A stretch of DNA of 51,485 nucleotides from the NCBI GenBank assembly GCA_903844135.1, contig CAIMSN010000088.1:1-51485 (forward strand), read 5' to 3'. The stretch's first letter is position 1, and each line of letters begins with the position of its first letter. Both the position numbers and the translations under genes were made by a program. Positions 11,663 to 20,440 of this stretch are shown here, piece after piece. Source of the stretch: an uncultured Rhodospirillales bacterium. GTDB taxonomy: Bacteria > Pseudomonadota > Alphaproteobacteria > Acetobacterales > Acetobacteraceae. The notes under the pieces are model-generated. The model ran no database searches. It had not been told where the DNA came from and saw only the letters and a list, made by a program, of their open reading frames with translations.

Positions 11663-12490
11663 ATGACCGGCCGGAAGACACGATCGGGCCGTCATGCTCA
11701 ACCGACCTGTGCCAGCAATCATTCAAATACTCACCGGCGAGCCGAGCAACCGAACCCATCGGACGAGCCACCAGCGGAAGGCGTTTCGGATCTGAGACCG
11801 TTCCTGACGCGGTATCCATATTTGTTCCACGTCACCAGACGAAGCGCGATCGACGGGATCGCACGACGGGGATTGCGTTCGGCGTCTTCGCTGACCGCCG
11901 GCCTCGGGCGAAACGTGCAGGTTGATGAAAAACGGACCAAGTGGACCGACCACGTCAATCGCGAGGGCTCGATGATCTGGCTGCGCTGGCAGAGGTTGAG
12001 AGACCCGGTCTTGCATCGACGCCTCCCCGAATCGATCAGCCCGATGGCGTGGAGGCGTTTCATCAACGGGATGGTGTTCCTGTTTCCCTCGCTCAGGGAC
12101 GCGGAGGGCTTGCGTCGCTCCCCCGTGGACGCGGCGGTGGATCAGGTGATCCTTCGTACCGGAAGCGCCTCCCTGGTCGACGCAGGCTGCGCGTTGCGTC
12201 TGTGCCGCTGGAACAACGGCTTCCCGGATCGGACGAGACCGCCCAGGCAGCGCAGTGACGACGATTACCGACCGGCGCAGGAGTGGCGGCGCGGAGACAC
12301 GGTGCGCGAGGTAACGATCGCTGGCGAGATCCCGGCAAGCATCCATTTTGAGGTGATCCGAGACGACGAGGACCCGCGATTGCGCAAGCCCCCCATAAAA
12401 GGGGCCCGGGACCTCAGGCCCCGGCCGGTCCAGGGCACGGCGCCCTGGCCTTACTGCACCCGCAGCACCGCCAGCACCGCGTCGCCGTAG
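11663..12490 (+). CDS. DUF7002-like protein, possible ADP-ribosyltransferase-type fold
   Basis: About 275 aa if the ATG at 11663 is used; the frame is open upstream to 11456 and the start is uncertain because no good ribosome binding site is visible. The recognisable part begins near residue 52 (YPYLFHVTRRSAIDGIARRGLRS) and includes INGMVFLFPSLRDAEGL (about 135-150) and VDQVILRTGSASLVDA (159-174), the pattern of DUF7002 proteins. The opening FHVT...I...GL resembles the first strand and helix of DarT/KptA-like ADP-ribosyltransferases, a resemblance rather than a proof. Local composition is visibly less GC-rich than the neighbours, suggesting transfer. The last ~45 residues run through the recQ terminator and 40 bp into recQ on the other strand, so the native C-terminus may have been lost or extended. 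Confidence 0.6.
   Translation: MTGRKTRSGRHAQPTCASNHSNTHRRAEQPNPSDEPPAEGVSDLRPFLTRYPYLFHVTRRSAIDGIARRGLRSASSLTAGLGRNVQVDEKRTKWTDHVNREGSMIWLRWQRLRDPVLHRRLPESISPMAWRRFINGMVFLFPSLRDAEGLRRSPVDAAVDQVILRTGSASLVDAGCALRLCRWNNGFPDRTRPPRQRSDDDYRPAQEWRRGDTVREVTIAGEIPASIHFEVIRDDEDPRLRKPPIKGARDLRPRPVQGTAPWPYCTRSTASTASP
12397..12422 (-). terminator. Intrinsic terminator of recQ
   Basis: Reading the minus strand after the recQ stop, GGGGCC (12422-12417) pairs with GGCCCC (12406-12401) across a 10-base loop and is followed directly by TTTTATG (12400 onward). The hairpin lies inside the 3' part of the opposing DUF7002 reading frame. Confidence 0.75.
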
Positions 12491-14307
12491 CGTTCCAGCT
12501 TGGAGGCGCCGACGCCCTTGATCTCGGCCAGCGTGGTCAGCGTATCAGGCTGGTCGGCGGCGATGTCGCGCAGGGTGGCATCGCCGAAGATCAGATAGGG
12601 CGGCACCTTCTGCGATCGGGCTTCCTCCAGGCGCCAGGCGCGCAGGGCCTGGAAGCGGGACTCGGCGTCGCCATCCAGGGGGCGGGCCTGAGCCTGGGCG
12701 CCGCTCCTGGTCGCGATCGGCGCGGCGGCCTCGGCCAGCGAGGCGGACGCGTCCTCGGCGAGCATGACCGGCTGCTCGCCGCGCAGGATCGGGCGGGCGA
12801 CCTCTTCCTGGAGCGCAAGACTGGCATAGTCACCGTGGATCTTCAGCGCGCCCCTGGCGACGAGCTGGCGAATGACGCTGCGCCAGAAGCCGTCGGGATT
12901 GTCCTTGCCGATGCCGTAGAGGGCGAGCTGGTCGTGGCGGTGCTTGCGGACCGCTTCGGTCTGCTTGCCGCGCAACACCGAGACGATATGCACGGCGCCG
13001 AACATCTGGCCGGTGCGGTAGATCGCCGAGAGCACCTTCTGGGCGGCCAGGGTGCCGTCGAAGGTGGCGAGCGGGAACCGGCAATTGTCGCAATGGCCGC
13101 ACGGCTTGCCGAGGGTCTCGCCGAAGCAGGCGAGCAGCGCCTGGGTCCGGCATCCGGTGGTCTCGGCCAGGCCGATCATCGCCTCCAGGCGCTGGCTCAT
13201 GACGCGCTTCTGCGCCTCCGGGGCCTGGCTCTGGTCGAGCCAGTGACGGGCCCGGGCCATGTCCTCGCCGCCGAACAGCAGCAGCGTGTCGGAGCGCTCG
13301 CCGTCGCGACCGGCGCGGCCGATCTGCTGGTAGTAGCCCTCGGGGCTGTCGGGCATGTCGAGATGGACGACGCTGCGCACGTCGGGCCGGTCGATGCCCA
13401 TGCCGAACGCGATGGTGGCGACGATCACCACCGCCTCGCCGGAGCGGAAGCGGATCAGCGCGGCGCGCTTCTCCAGCGGCGACAGGCCGGCATGGAAGGC
13501 GATCGCCGGCCAGTCCCGGCCACGCAGCGACTGGGCGATGCGTTCGGTCTTGTTGCGGCTGCCGCAATAGACGATCGACGCCTCGCCCTTGTGGCGGGAC
13601 AATATCTCGATCAACTGGGAGAGCTCGGCGCCCTTTGGACGGGCGGCGATGTGCAGGTTGGGGCGATGGAAGCTGGCGACCAGCACCTCCGCGTCCGGCA
13701 TCGCCAGCGCCGCCACGATGTCGGCGCGGGTGCGCGGATCGGCGGTCGCGGTCAGGGCGATGCGCGGGACGCCCGGCAGCCGCTGCGGCAGTTGCGCCAG
13801 CAGACGGTATTCCGGACGGAATTCATGGCCCCAGGCGGACACGCAATGCGCCTCGTCGATGGCGATGACGGAAATCTCGATCCGGGAGAGCCGGTCGAGC
13901 ATGGCGCCGCCGAGCAGGCGTTCCGGCGAGACATACAGCAGGTCGAGACGGCCGGCATTCAGATCGGCGTTGATGCGCGACGCCTCGTCGGGATCGAGCT
14001 CGGAATGCAGCGCGCCGGCATTCACGCCGACCTGGCGCAGCGCGGCGACCTGGTCGTCCATCAGCGCGATCAGCGGGGAGATGACGAGGCCGGTGCCGGG
14101 GCGGCACAAAGCCGGGATCTGGTAGCACAGGCTCTTGCCGCCGCCGGTCGGCATCAGCACCAGCGCATCGCCGCCTTCCATCACCCGAGCCACCGCCTGG
14201 GCCTGCAGGCCGCGGAAGGCGGGGAAACCGAACACGCGCGCCAGGACCAATTCGGGCGTGTCCTGCCCGGCGGCGACGGCGCGGTCCTGCGTGGCCCCAG
14301 TCAGCAC
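12451..14307 (-). CDS. recQ: ATP-dependent DNA helicase RecQ
   Basis: 618-aa 3'-5' DNA helicase for recombination repair and fork processing. Visible elements in order: motif 0 (FGFPAFRGLQAQAV), Walker A MPTGGGKSLCYQ, motif II IDEAHC followed by the aromatic-rich WGHEFRPEY, helicase C-terminal motif QIGRAGRDG, a four-cysteine zinc-binding site (CRTQALLACFGE...CGHCDNC), the winged-helix RQC region and a C-terminal HRDC domain (residues ~545-618). Size equals E. coli RecQ. The likely start is GTG at 14307, inside a short 11-bp tandem repeat that contains other GTG triplets in other frames. A terminator follows the stop. Confidence 0.95.
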   Translation of the reverse strand: MLTGATQDRAVAAGQDTPELVLARVFGFPAFRGLQAQAVARVMEGGDALVLMPTGGGKSLCYQIPALCRPGTGLVISPLIALMDDQVAALRQVGVNAGALHSELDPDEASRINADLNAGRLDLLYVSPERLLGGAMLDRLSRIEISVIAIDEAHCVSAWGHEFRPEYRLLAQLPQRLPGVPRIALTATADPRTRADIVAALAMPDAEVLVASFHRPNLHIAARPKGAELSQLIEILSRHKGEASIVYCGSRNKTERIAQSLRGRDWPAIAFHAGLSPLEKRAALIRFRSGEAVVIVATIAFGMGIDRPDVRSVVHLDMPDSPEGYYQQIGRAGRDGERSDTLLLFGGEDMARARHWLDQSQAPEAQKRVMSQRLEAMIGLAETTGCRTQALLACFGETLGKPCGHCDNCRFPLATFDGTLAAQKVLSAIYRTGQMFGAVHIVSVLRGKQTEAVRKHRHDQLALYGIGKDNPDGFWRSVIRQLVARGALKIHGDYASLALQEEVARPILRGEQPVMLAEDASASLAEAAAPIATRSGAQAQARPLDGDAESRFQALRAWRLEEARSQKVPPYLIFGDATLRDIAADQPDTLTTLAEIKGVGASKLERYGDAVLAVLRVQ

Positions 14308-14329
14308 GGAGTCAGCACGGGGTAAGCAC
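14297..14329 (-). repeat. Three 11-bp tandem repeats at the recQ start
   Basis: On the minus strand three consecutive 11-base units begin GTGCTTACCCC, GTGCTGACTCC and GTGCTGACTGG. Each carries a GTG, and because the unit is not a multiple of three they fall in different frames; only the last (14307) opens the recQ frame. Change in repeat number would shift the leader without altering the coding frame. Confidence 0.6.
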
Positions 14330-14360
14330 GCGGTTCGGGCAGCCCGCGCGCGATCGCGGG

Positions 14361-14780
14361 TCAGGAGCCGGAGACGAACGAGACCTCGACGCGGCGGGCG
14401 GAGACCGCAGGATCCTCGTTGGCCGGCGGACGGGCATGCTCGGCGATTCGCGACGCGGCGACGCCGTCGGCCTGCAGGGCGGCGGCGACCAACTGCGCGC
14501 GTCGTTCCGACAGCGCGGCGTCGGCGTTCAGGTCGCCATGCGCGGCGGCGAAGCCGGCGACCAGAAGGCTCATGTCGGGGTGGCGGACGGCGACCGCAGC
14601 GGCCTCCTTCAGCACGCCGGCACCGGCCGGGCTGATCGCGGTCGAGTCCTTGGTGAAGAACAGAACGTATTTGCGGCCGGTCTCGGATCCGCTGCCGCCG
14701 TCGCTCGCGCAGCCTGAAAGCAGGGCCGAAGACAGGCCGAGAGACACCGAAAGAGCGAACAGGACTGGCACGCGACGCAT
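14361..14780 (-). CDS. OmpA-like outer-membrane lipoprotein
   Basis: 139-aa lipoprotein. The signal peptide MRRVPVLFALSVSLGLSSALLSGC ends in a clear lipobox (LLSGC), so the mature protein is lipidated on that cysteine. The rest is a compact OmpA-like domain (VLFFTKDSTAISPAGAGVLKE, then DAALSERRAQLVAAAL and the closing ARRVEVSF), which in this family binds peptidoglycan. The ATG at 14780 is chosen because it places the signal peptide at the N-terminus; the longer frame to 14885 has no signal character. Expected role is anchoring envelope to peptidoglycan. It lies 53 bp upstream of recQ and about 110 bp after cydC. Confidence 0.8.
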   Translation of the reverse strand: MRRVPVLFALSVSLGLSSALLSGCASDGGSGSETGRKYVLFFTKDSTAISPAGAGVLKEAAAVAVRHPDMSLLVAGFAAAHGDLNADAALSERRAQLVAAALQADGVAASRIAEHARPPANEDPAVSARRVEVSFVSGS

Positions 14781-14892
14781 GGATCGGGATCCCGGAGTTG
14801 TTGCGGCTACAGGTGCCGCGTTCGATGCTGGCGCGTCAATGTCCCACCGCATCGGCCATGGCGCGGGTGCCGCGATCGGCCGCATCGCAGCC

Positions 14893-16599
14893 TCAGGCGG
14901 CAGCGGCGGCGGCGGTTTTCCCGGCGAGCCGCCAGATCCTGTCGAGTCGCTCGACGCCGGTCAGGCGGTGGGTGATGAGGATCACCGTACGGCCGCCGGT
15001 CACCTGATTCAGGGTCGAGAGGAAAGCCTGCTCGGTCTGCGCGTCGAGACCGGCGGCGGGCTCGTCCAGGATCAGGATCGGCGCCTGGGACAGCAGCGTG
15101 CGCGCCAGCGCCAGGCGCCGGGCCTGACCGCCGGAGAGACCGGCGCCGCCCTCTCCGAGCCAGGAATCGAGTTGCTCCGGCAGATCGCGGACCGTGTCGC
15201 CGAGCTGGGCCTGGTCCAGCGCCTCCCAGAGCTCGGCGTCGGTGGCGTCGGGGCGGCCGAGCAGGAGGTTGGCGCGGATGGTGTCGGCGAACAGGTGGGT
15301 CGACTGGCTGAGCCAGCTCATGCGGGTGCGCAGCGCGGTCTCGTCGAGATCGGCCAGATCGAGCCCGCCGAGGGTGATGCGCCCGGATTGCGGCGCGGCA
15401 ATCCGCAGCAGCAGCGCCGCGAGACTGGATTTGCCGGAGCCGGACGGGCCGAGGATCGCCACCCTGGCACCCTGCTGGATGTCGAGGGAGAGATGCTCGA
15501 ACACCAGCGGCCGATCGGCCTGCCAGCGGAAGGCGACATCGCGCAGGCTGATGGCGGTGCCGACCGCCGGAGGCTGGCCGGGACGGCGCGCGGCCTCCTG
15601 GTCCGGCTGCCGATCGGGACCCGAGTCGAGCACGCGCTGCGCGGCGTTGGCGACGTTGCCGGCGAGCGCGCCGGCGCGGGTCAGGCCGCCGACCAGCTCG
15701 AAGGCGGCCAGCAGGGCGAACAGCACCAGCGTGCCCAGGATCGGCTGGATACGGCCGAACAGGAGCCCGGCGAGGGCGGCCAGCACCGCCAGGATCGCCA
15801 TCTGCTGGCACAGGAAGGCGCCGGCGCCGGCGATCGCGGTGCGGGCGGCCAGACGCTTCTGCAGGGACAGCAGCCCGGCCTCGCGGGCCTGCACCCCGGC
15901 CAGCATGCGGCCCTCGGCGTTGAAGGCGCGGATCTCGCGCAGACCGCCGACCAGGTCGAGCACGGCAATTCGCAGGCCGGCCGACGCGCCGGACAGGGCG
16001 CGGGAATCGCGGCTGACGATGCGGGCGGCGAGGCTCGGGAGCAGGAAGGCGGACAGCACCAGCAGCGTGGCGACGGTGCAGGCAAGGCCGAGATCGGCGC
16101 GCTCCGCGAGCAGGAACAGCAGCGGAACCGCGATCACCGCGCCGGCCAGCGGCACGATGATGCGCAGATACAGCCCGTCGAGCGCCTCGACGTCCGCCAC
16201 CAGCCGGGACAGCAGGTCGCCGGAGCGCCGGAAGCCGAGCCCGCCGGAGGAGGCGCGGGCGACGCGCCGGAAGAACCAGACGCGCAGGTCGGCCAGCGCG
16301 CGGAAGGTCGCGTCGTGGGTGGCGAGGCGCTCGAAATAGCGCAGCAGCACCCGGCCGGCGCCGAGGCCGCGCAGCAGCAGGCCGGAGGCCAGGATCAGGC
16401 CGGCACCGGTCCCGGCGAGACGAAAGCCGGAAAAGGCGAGCAGGAACAGGCCGGCCAGGAAGGCGACGATCGAAAGCACGATGCCCAGCGCCAGACCGAT
16501 CGCGTGACGGCGCCAGAGCGCCAGGATGCGCAGTACGGCGGACAGGCCTGCCGGGCCGGTCGACGGGATCGACCCGTCCGACATGTGGCGGCCGCTCAC
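14893..16599 (-). CDS. cydC: Heterodimeric ABC exporter subunit CydC
   Basis: 568-aa half-transporter with an N-terminal six-helix membrane domain (to about residue 320) and a C-terminal ATPase: Walker A GPSGSGKSS, signature LSGGQARR, Walker B ILILDE and the switch ITHRL. CydDC exports or handles cysteine, glutathione and haem in the periplasm and is needed for assembly of cytochrome bd oxidase. The start overlaps the cydD stop (ATGA, 16596-16599). The C-terminus is a short alanine run. No cydAB genes are in the window. Confidence 0.88.
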   Translation of the reverse strand: MSGRHMSDGSIPSTGPAGLSAVLRILALWRRHAIGLALGIVLSIVAFLAGLFLLAFSGFRLAGTGAGLILASGLLLRGLGAGRVLLRYFERLATHDATFRALADLRVWFFRRVARASSGGLGFRRSGDLLSRLVADVEALDGLYLRIIVPLAGAVIAVPLLFLLAERADLGLACTVATLLVLSAFLLPSLAARIVSRDSRALSGASAGLRIAVLDLVGGLREIRAFNAEGRMLAGVQAREAGLLSLQKRLAARTAIAGAGAFLCQQMAILAVLAALAGLLFGRIQPILGTLVLFALLAAFELVGGLTRAGALAGNVANAAQRVLDSGPDRQPDQEAARRPGQPPAVGTAISLRDVAFRWQADRPLVFEHLSLDIQQGARVAILGPSGSGKSSLAALLLRIAAPQSGRITLGGLDLADLDETALRTRMSWLSQSTHLFADTIRANLLLGRPDATDAELWEALDQAQLGDTVRDLPEQLDSWLGEGGAGLSGGQARRLALARTLLSQAPILILDEPAAGLDAQTEQAFLSTLNQVTGGRTVILITHRLTGVERLDRIWRLAGKTAAAAAA

Positions 16600-18338
16600 G
16601 CCGACACCGCGGTCTGGGCGTGTATCATCCTGCCCTGCAGCAGATCGATCCTGCGGCCGGAAAAGGCGTGCGCTGCGGAGGAATGGCTGGCGAGCAGCAC
16701 GGTGCGGCCGATCGCCAGGCGCTTCAGGCTGTCGAAGATCTCACGCTCGGTGACCGGATCGAGATGCGCGGTCGGTTCGTCGAGCAGCAGCAGCGGCGCG
16801 TTGCGCAGGAAGGCGCGGGCGATGGCGACCCGCTGCGCCTGGCCGCCGGACAGGCCGTAGCCGCCCTCGCCGATCCGGGTGTCGAGCCCGTCGGCGAGCG
16901 TGGCGACGAAACCGTCCAGCGAGGCGGCGCGTATCGCCGCCTCGAGCTGCTCGGCGGTGGCGTCCGGCCTGGCGAACAGCACGTTGTCGCGGATGGTGCC
17001 GGCGAACAGCAGCGGACGCTGACCGATCCAGGCGCTCATCTGCGACAGCGCCTGCGGCACGATGCTGGCGAGGTCGGCGCCGTTGATGGTGATGCGGCCG
17101 CTGTCGGGGGCGACGAAGCCGAGCAGCATCTCGATCAGGGTGGATTTGCCGCAGCCGGACGGGCCGACCAGGACCATCGTCTCGTTGGCGGGGATGCGGA
17201 AGCTGACATCCTCGATCGCCGGACCGCGGGTCCGGTCCCAGGAGAAGCTGACATTCTCGAACGCGACGGTGACGCCGTGCGCGGCGACGGTGCGGACGGC
17301 TTCGGCCGAGGCCGGCAGCGCTGCCGGTTCCGGCGCCGCCAGCCGGTCCAGCGCCTCGGCGGCACCGGCGGCCTGCATGCGGTCCTGGTAGGCGAGCGCG
17401 AAGGTGCGGAGCGGGGCGAAGAATTCCGGCACCAGGATCAGGGCGAACAGCGAGCGCGGCAGCAGCAGCGCCCCGACCCAGGAGGTGGTGGCGCCGCCGG
17501 CCAGCAGCGCGCGGCCGTCGAGCAGGGCGATCACCACCAGGGCGATGGCGAAGGCGCAGTCCAGCGCCGCGGAGGACAGGAAGGCGACGCGCAGCACGCG
17601 CATGGTGCGGCGGCGCAGCTCGTCGGCGGCGACGCCGAGGCGGGCGGCCTCGTCGTCGGCGCGGCCGGCCAGCACGATGGTGGAAATGCCGCGGATGCGG
17701 TCGAGGAAGCGCGATTGCAGGCGGGCCATGGCGGTGAATTGCTGGCGGGAGGCGACCGCGGCGCCGATGCCGAACACCGCCTGCGACACCGGCACGGCGA
17801 GGCCGCACAGCAGCAGCACCAGGGCGGCGCGGGGCTGCACGAACCAGACCACCGCCAGCACCGCGGCGGGCGACAGGATCGCCAGCGAAGCGGCCGGGAT
17901 CCAGCGGCCGAAAAAGCCGTCGAGCGCCTCGATGCGATCGACCACCAGCGCGGTCAGCCCGCCAGCGGTCTCGCGACGCAGCAGGGCGGGGCCGAGACCG
18001 ACGATCGCCGTCAGGGTCTCGCCGCGCAGGCGGCGCCGCGAGGCGGCGGCGGCCGAGGCGGCGCGGGTTTCCTGTCCGACCTGGACCAGGGCCCTGGCGA
18101 GGGCGAGCAGGGCGAACAGCAGCACCGGCCTCCAGCCGGGCGCGACGCCGCCCCCGGTGGTTCCGCCAGCCAGACCGAAGGCGAGCGCGTGGGCCAGGAT
18201 CACGGCGATACACCAAGCCTGGCCGATCGCCAGTCCGGTCCCGACGAGACCGAGCAGGATCGAGGGCGTCGCCTGCTTCCTGCCGATCCTGGACTGTGCC
18301 TTGGACCAGGCGCGGACGATGGTGCGGTCGGGCTTCAT
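16596..18338 (-). CDS. cydD: Heterodimeric ABC exporter subunit CydD
   Basis: 580-aa partner of CydC, transcribed first. It has an N-terminal membrane domain with the CydD-type stretch RRRLRGETLTAIVGLGPALLRRETAG (written here only as its position, about residues 100-126), followed by the ATPase: Walker A GPSGCGKST, signature LSGGQAQRVAIARA, Walker B LLLLDEPTAHLD and switch ASHSS. With CydC it forms the inner-membrane thiol/haem-linked transporter required for cytochrome bd maturation. No promoter is obvious in the 66 bp that separate it from the sensor-kinase gene downstream of which it lies. Confidence 0.88.
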   Translation of the reverse strand: MKPDRTIVRAWSKAQSRIGRKQATPSILLGLVGTGLAIGQAWCIAVILAHALAFGLAGGTTGGGVAPGWRPVLLFALLALARALVQVGQETRAASAAAASRRRLRGETLTAIVGLGPALLRRETAGGLTALVVDRIEALDGFFGRWIPAASLAILSPAAVLAVVWFVQPRAALVLLLCGLAVPVSQAVFGIGAAVASRQQFTAMARLQSRFLDRIRGISTIVLAGRADDEAARLGVAADELRRRTMRVLRVAFLSSAALDCAFAIALVVIALLDGRALLAGGATTSWVGALLLPRSLFALILVPEFFAPLRTFALAYQDRMQAAGAAEALDRLAAPEPAALPASAEAVRTVAAHGVTVAFENVSFSWDRTRGPAIEDVSFRIPANETMVLVGPSGCGKSTLIEMLLGFVAPDSGRITINGADLASIVPQALSQMSAWIGQRPLLFAGTIRDNVLFARPDATAEQLEAAIRAASLDGFVATLADGLDTRIGEGGYGLSGGQAQRVAIARAFLRNAPLLLLDEPTAHLDPVTEREIFDSLKRLAIGRTVLLASHSSAAHAFSGRRIDLLQGRMIHAQTAVSA

Positions 18339-18404
18339 GATGCGGTTCGATCTAGGCGCGGCAGCGGCGGCTGCAAAGGTCCACTGCGCGATGTTGCCGA
18401 AGCT

Positions 18405-20201
18405 TCATGCCGCCTCGTGCGCCTTGTCGTCCTGGCCATCATGGGTCTCGACTTCCGGATGCAGCGGAACCATCAGCGTATAGCAGGTGCCTTCGCTTCG
18501 ACCGTCAGCATCGGGCTCTCCCTCGACGACGTCCAGGGTTGCGCCGAGCTGGCGCGCGAAACCGCGGATGAGCTGAATGCCGAGCCCGTCGCGAATGCCG
18601 GTCTCGGTCTCTGCGCGCCCGGCCGGGATGCCGATCCCGTCGTCCTGGATCACCAGCGTGGCGATTCCCGGCACCTGCTCGGCGAGCCTGACCGAGACGA
18701 CACCGCCGCGGCCACCGGGGAAGGCGTATTTGATCGCGTTGCTGACCGCCTCGGTGACCACCAGCGCCAGCGGTACCGCCTGGTCGGTGGACATGACGAT
18801 CTCCGGCGCCTCGATCTCGAGCCGGATGCGCCGTCCCTCCTTCTCGCCGATCGCCTGGAAGATCTGGCCGCACAGCTCCTCCAGGAAGGATTTCATGTTC
18901 AGGGTGTGCAGTTCGCCCTCGGAGTAGAGATGGCGGTGCAGGGTGGCGAGCGCTCGGACGCGGTCTCTGGCGGAGGCGAATTCGGCGCGGGCCTCGGGCT
19001 GGCGGATGCGGTTGGCCTGCAGGTTGAGCAGCGAGGCGATGATCTGCAGATTGTTCTTCACCCGGTGGTGGATCTCCTTGATGAGCAACTCCTGCTTGGC
19101 CTCCGCCTTGCCGAGCCGCTCCTCGTGCGCCGCGACGGCGCGGGTCGCATCGAGGAACGCGCGCGACAGTTGCTGCAGCTCGACCGGAGTGGCGCGGGCA
19201 TGGTGCGGATTGTAGCTGCCGGCGACGCGCCAGGCGGTCACGGAGCGGGTCACCGCCCGCAGCGGCGCCACGATCAGCGCGCTGGCGCCGATCAGCACCA
19301 CCGCGAGCCCGGCCAGCAGCAGCATGGCGATGGCGATGACCCGCCAGAGAAACACCGAAAGGGCCCGGTTCTCCGCCCGGCTCGGCTGGGTGACGACGAG
19401 CAGGTCGAGGCCGGCGACGGCGCCTTGCATCAGGGAACGGCCCTCCGCCGCGCCGGTGGCGCTTTCCGGCTGGCTCGATCCGGCAGCGCCGGGACGCAGC
19501 GCCGACGCCGCGCTCCAGCCGCAATCCGCGCACAGCGGCACCGGAGCGCCGCCGGCGGCGAGCAGCCACGCCTCGGTCGCGCCGCCGCCCTCCGGCGCCT
19601 CTCGCCAGAGCGCGGCATCGGCGAGTTCGGTATGGCTCCAGCCGAGCGGCAGGTCGGCCGAAAGAGTGGCCGGGCCGTCCGGCCCAGTGGCATTGACGGA
19701 AAGACGCAGTACCGGTTGCGCGGAGATGCCGTCGCCGTTCAGCAGCGGCAGCAGCGGCGGCTCCGCGACGCCCCGTGGCGCGACCTGCGCGGCGGAGGCG
19801 CAGATCGGCTTGCCGGCCCGATCGAGCAGCACCAGGTCGAGCAACGGCGCGGTCTGCAGCTTGAGGGCGAGGCGCAGGAGCGCCGAACAGCTCTCCACCT
19901 GCAGCAGTTGCGGCTGCTGTCCGAGCTCCTGCATCATGTGTCTGGTGTCGGTCAGGCGCTGTCCGATCTGCGCCTCAAGGGTCTGCGCCACGACCGACGC
20001 GCGGGTCGAGCTGGCGTCCAGCGTGGCGATGTAGGTGTGCCACGCCATCAGAGCGCCGAGCACCCCGACCGGAACCACCGACAGCAGGATGATGGCGACC
20101 AGACGGAAGCTGACGGTATCGTATGGACGCGCCCGTCTCGGTGACCTGGCCGGCGCTCGAACGCCGACGCGACGCGCCTGCCCTTTCGGCCGGATCGGCA
20201 T
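18405..20201 (-). CDS. HisKA_2/HWE-type sensor histidine kinase of the general stress response
   Basis: 598-aa membrane sensor kinase. Two membrane segments (about residues 31-55 and 285-312) bracket a ~230-residue periplasmic sensor domain; a HAMP-like stretch follows (VAPLRAVTRSVTAWRV). The phosphoacceptor motif is EIHHRVKNNLQ (histidine 378/379) and the ATPase domain carries EAVSNAIKYAF and DDGIGIP. This class of kinase phosphorylates PhyR in Alphaproteobacteria. The ATG at 20201 is preferred because it starts right after the nepR stop (20203-20205), so the two genes are tightly linked; the longer frame would overlap nepR completely. Signal sensed is unknown. Confidence 0.85.
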   Translation of the reverse strand: MPIRPKGQARRVGVRAPARSPRRARPYDTVSFRLVAIILLSVVPVGVLGALMAWHTYIATLDASSTRASVVAQTLEAQIGQRLTDTRHMMQELGQQPQLLQVESCSALLRLALKLQTAPLLDLVLLDRAGKPICASAAQVAPRGVAEPPLLPLLNGDGISAQPVLRLSVNATGPDGPATLSADLPLGWSHTELADAALWREAPEGGGATEAWLLAAGGAPVPLCADCGWSAASALRPGAAGSSQPESATGAAEGRSLMQGAVAGLDLLVVTQPSRAENRALSVFLWRVIAIAMLLLAGLAVVLIGASALIVAPLRAVTRSVTAWRVAGSYNPHHARATPVELQQLSRAFLDATRAVAAHEERLGKAEAKQELLIKEIHHRVKNNLQIIASLLNLQANRIRQPEARAEFASARDRVRALATLHRHLYSEGELHTLNMKSFLEELCGQIFQAIGEKEGRRIRLEIEAPEIVMSTDQAVPLALVVTEAVSNAIKYAFPGGRGGVVSVRLAEQVPGIATLVIQDDGIGIPAGRAETETGIRDGLGIQLIRGFARQLGATLDVVEGEPDADGRSEGTCYTLMVPLHPEVETHDGQDDKAHEAA

Positions 20202-20202
20202 G

Positions 20203-20388
20203 CTACTGGCCGCGATCGTCTTCGATGAGGCGCAACAGATCCTCCGGCACCGGCTCGGACGCGACGTCGTCGAACATCTGATGCAGGCCGCGCTGGAGCC
20301 AGACATCGAAGGCGTTGTCGCTCTTCCGCTTTTTCTTCGGAACCGCTTGCGAACGCCCCTTCGGCGGATCTCCGTTCGCTGGCGTCAT
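20203..20388 (-). CDS. nepR: NepR anti-sigma factor
   Basis: 61-aa anti-sigma factor that holds EcfG inactive until phosphorylated PhyR binds it. The family core is visible as WLQRGLHQMFDDV and EPVPEDLLRLIEDD (residues about 31-59), preceded by a basic, disordered segment (PKKKRKSDN). The start is placed at ATG 20388 (or the adjacent TTG at 20391, which has a GGAG nine bases upstream). The longer frame starting at TTG 20436 is excluded because an EcfG-type promoter at 20441-20465 would put the transcript start at about that position. It is followed two bases later by the kinase gene. Confidence 0.9.
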   Translation of the reverse strand: MTPANGDPPKGRSQAVPKKKRKSDNAFDVWLQRGLHQMFDDVASEPVPEDLLRLIEDDRGQ

Positions 20389-20440
20389 CAAGCTCGAGCA
20401 CTCCGGTGACGCGTGGCACCCCTGCCCACGCAGCAACGAG

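Noticed and set aside
16620-20144. Plus-strand open frame of 1174 codons across cydD and the sensor kinase
   Set aside because: Spans two well-supported genes on the other strand, low-complexity composition, no domains.
20389-20436. TTG start for a longer NepR
   Set aside because: Would place the start at the predicted transcript start of the EcfG promoter; the extra residues match nothing.
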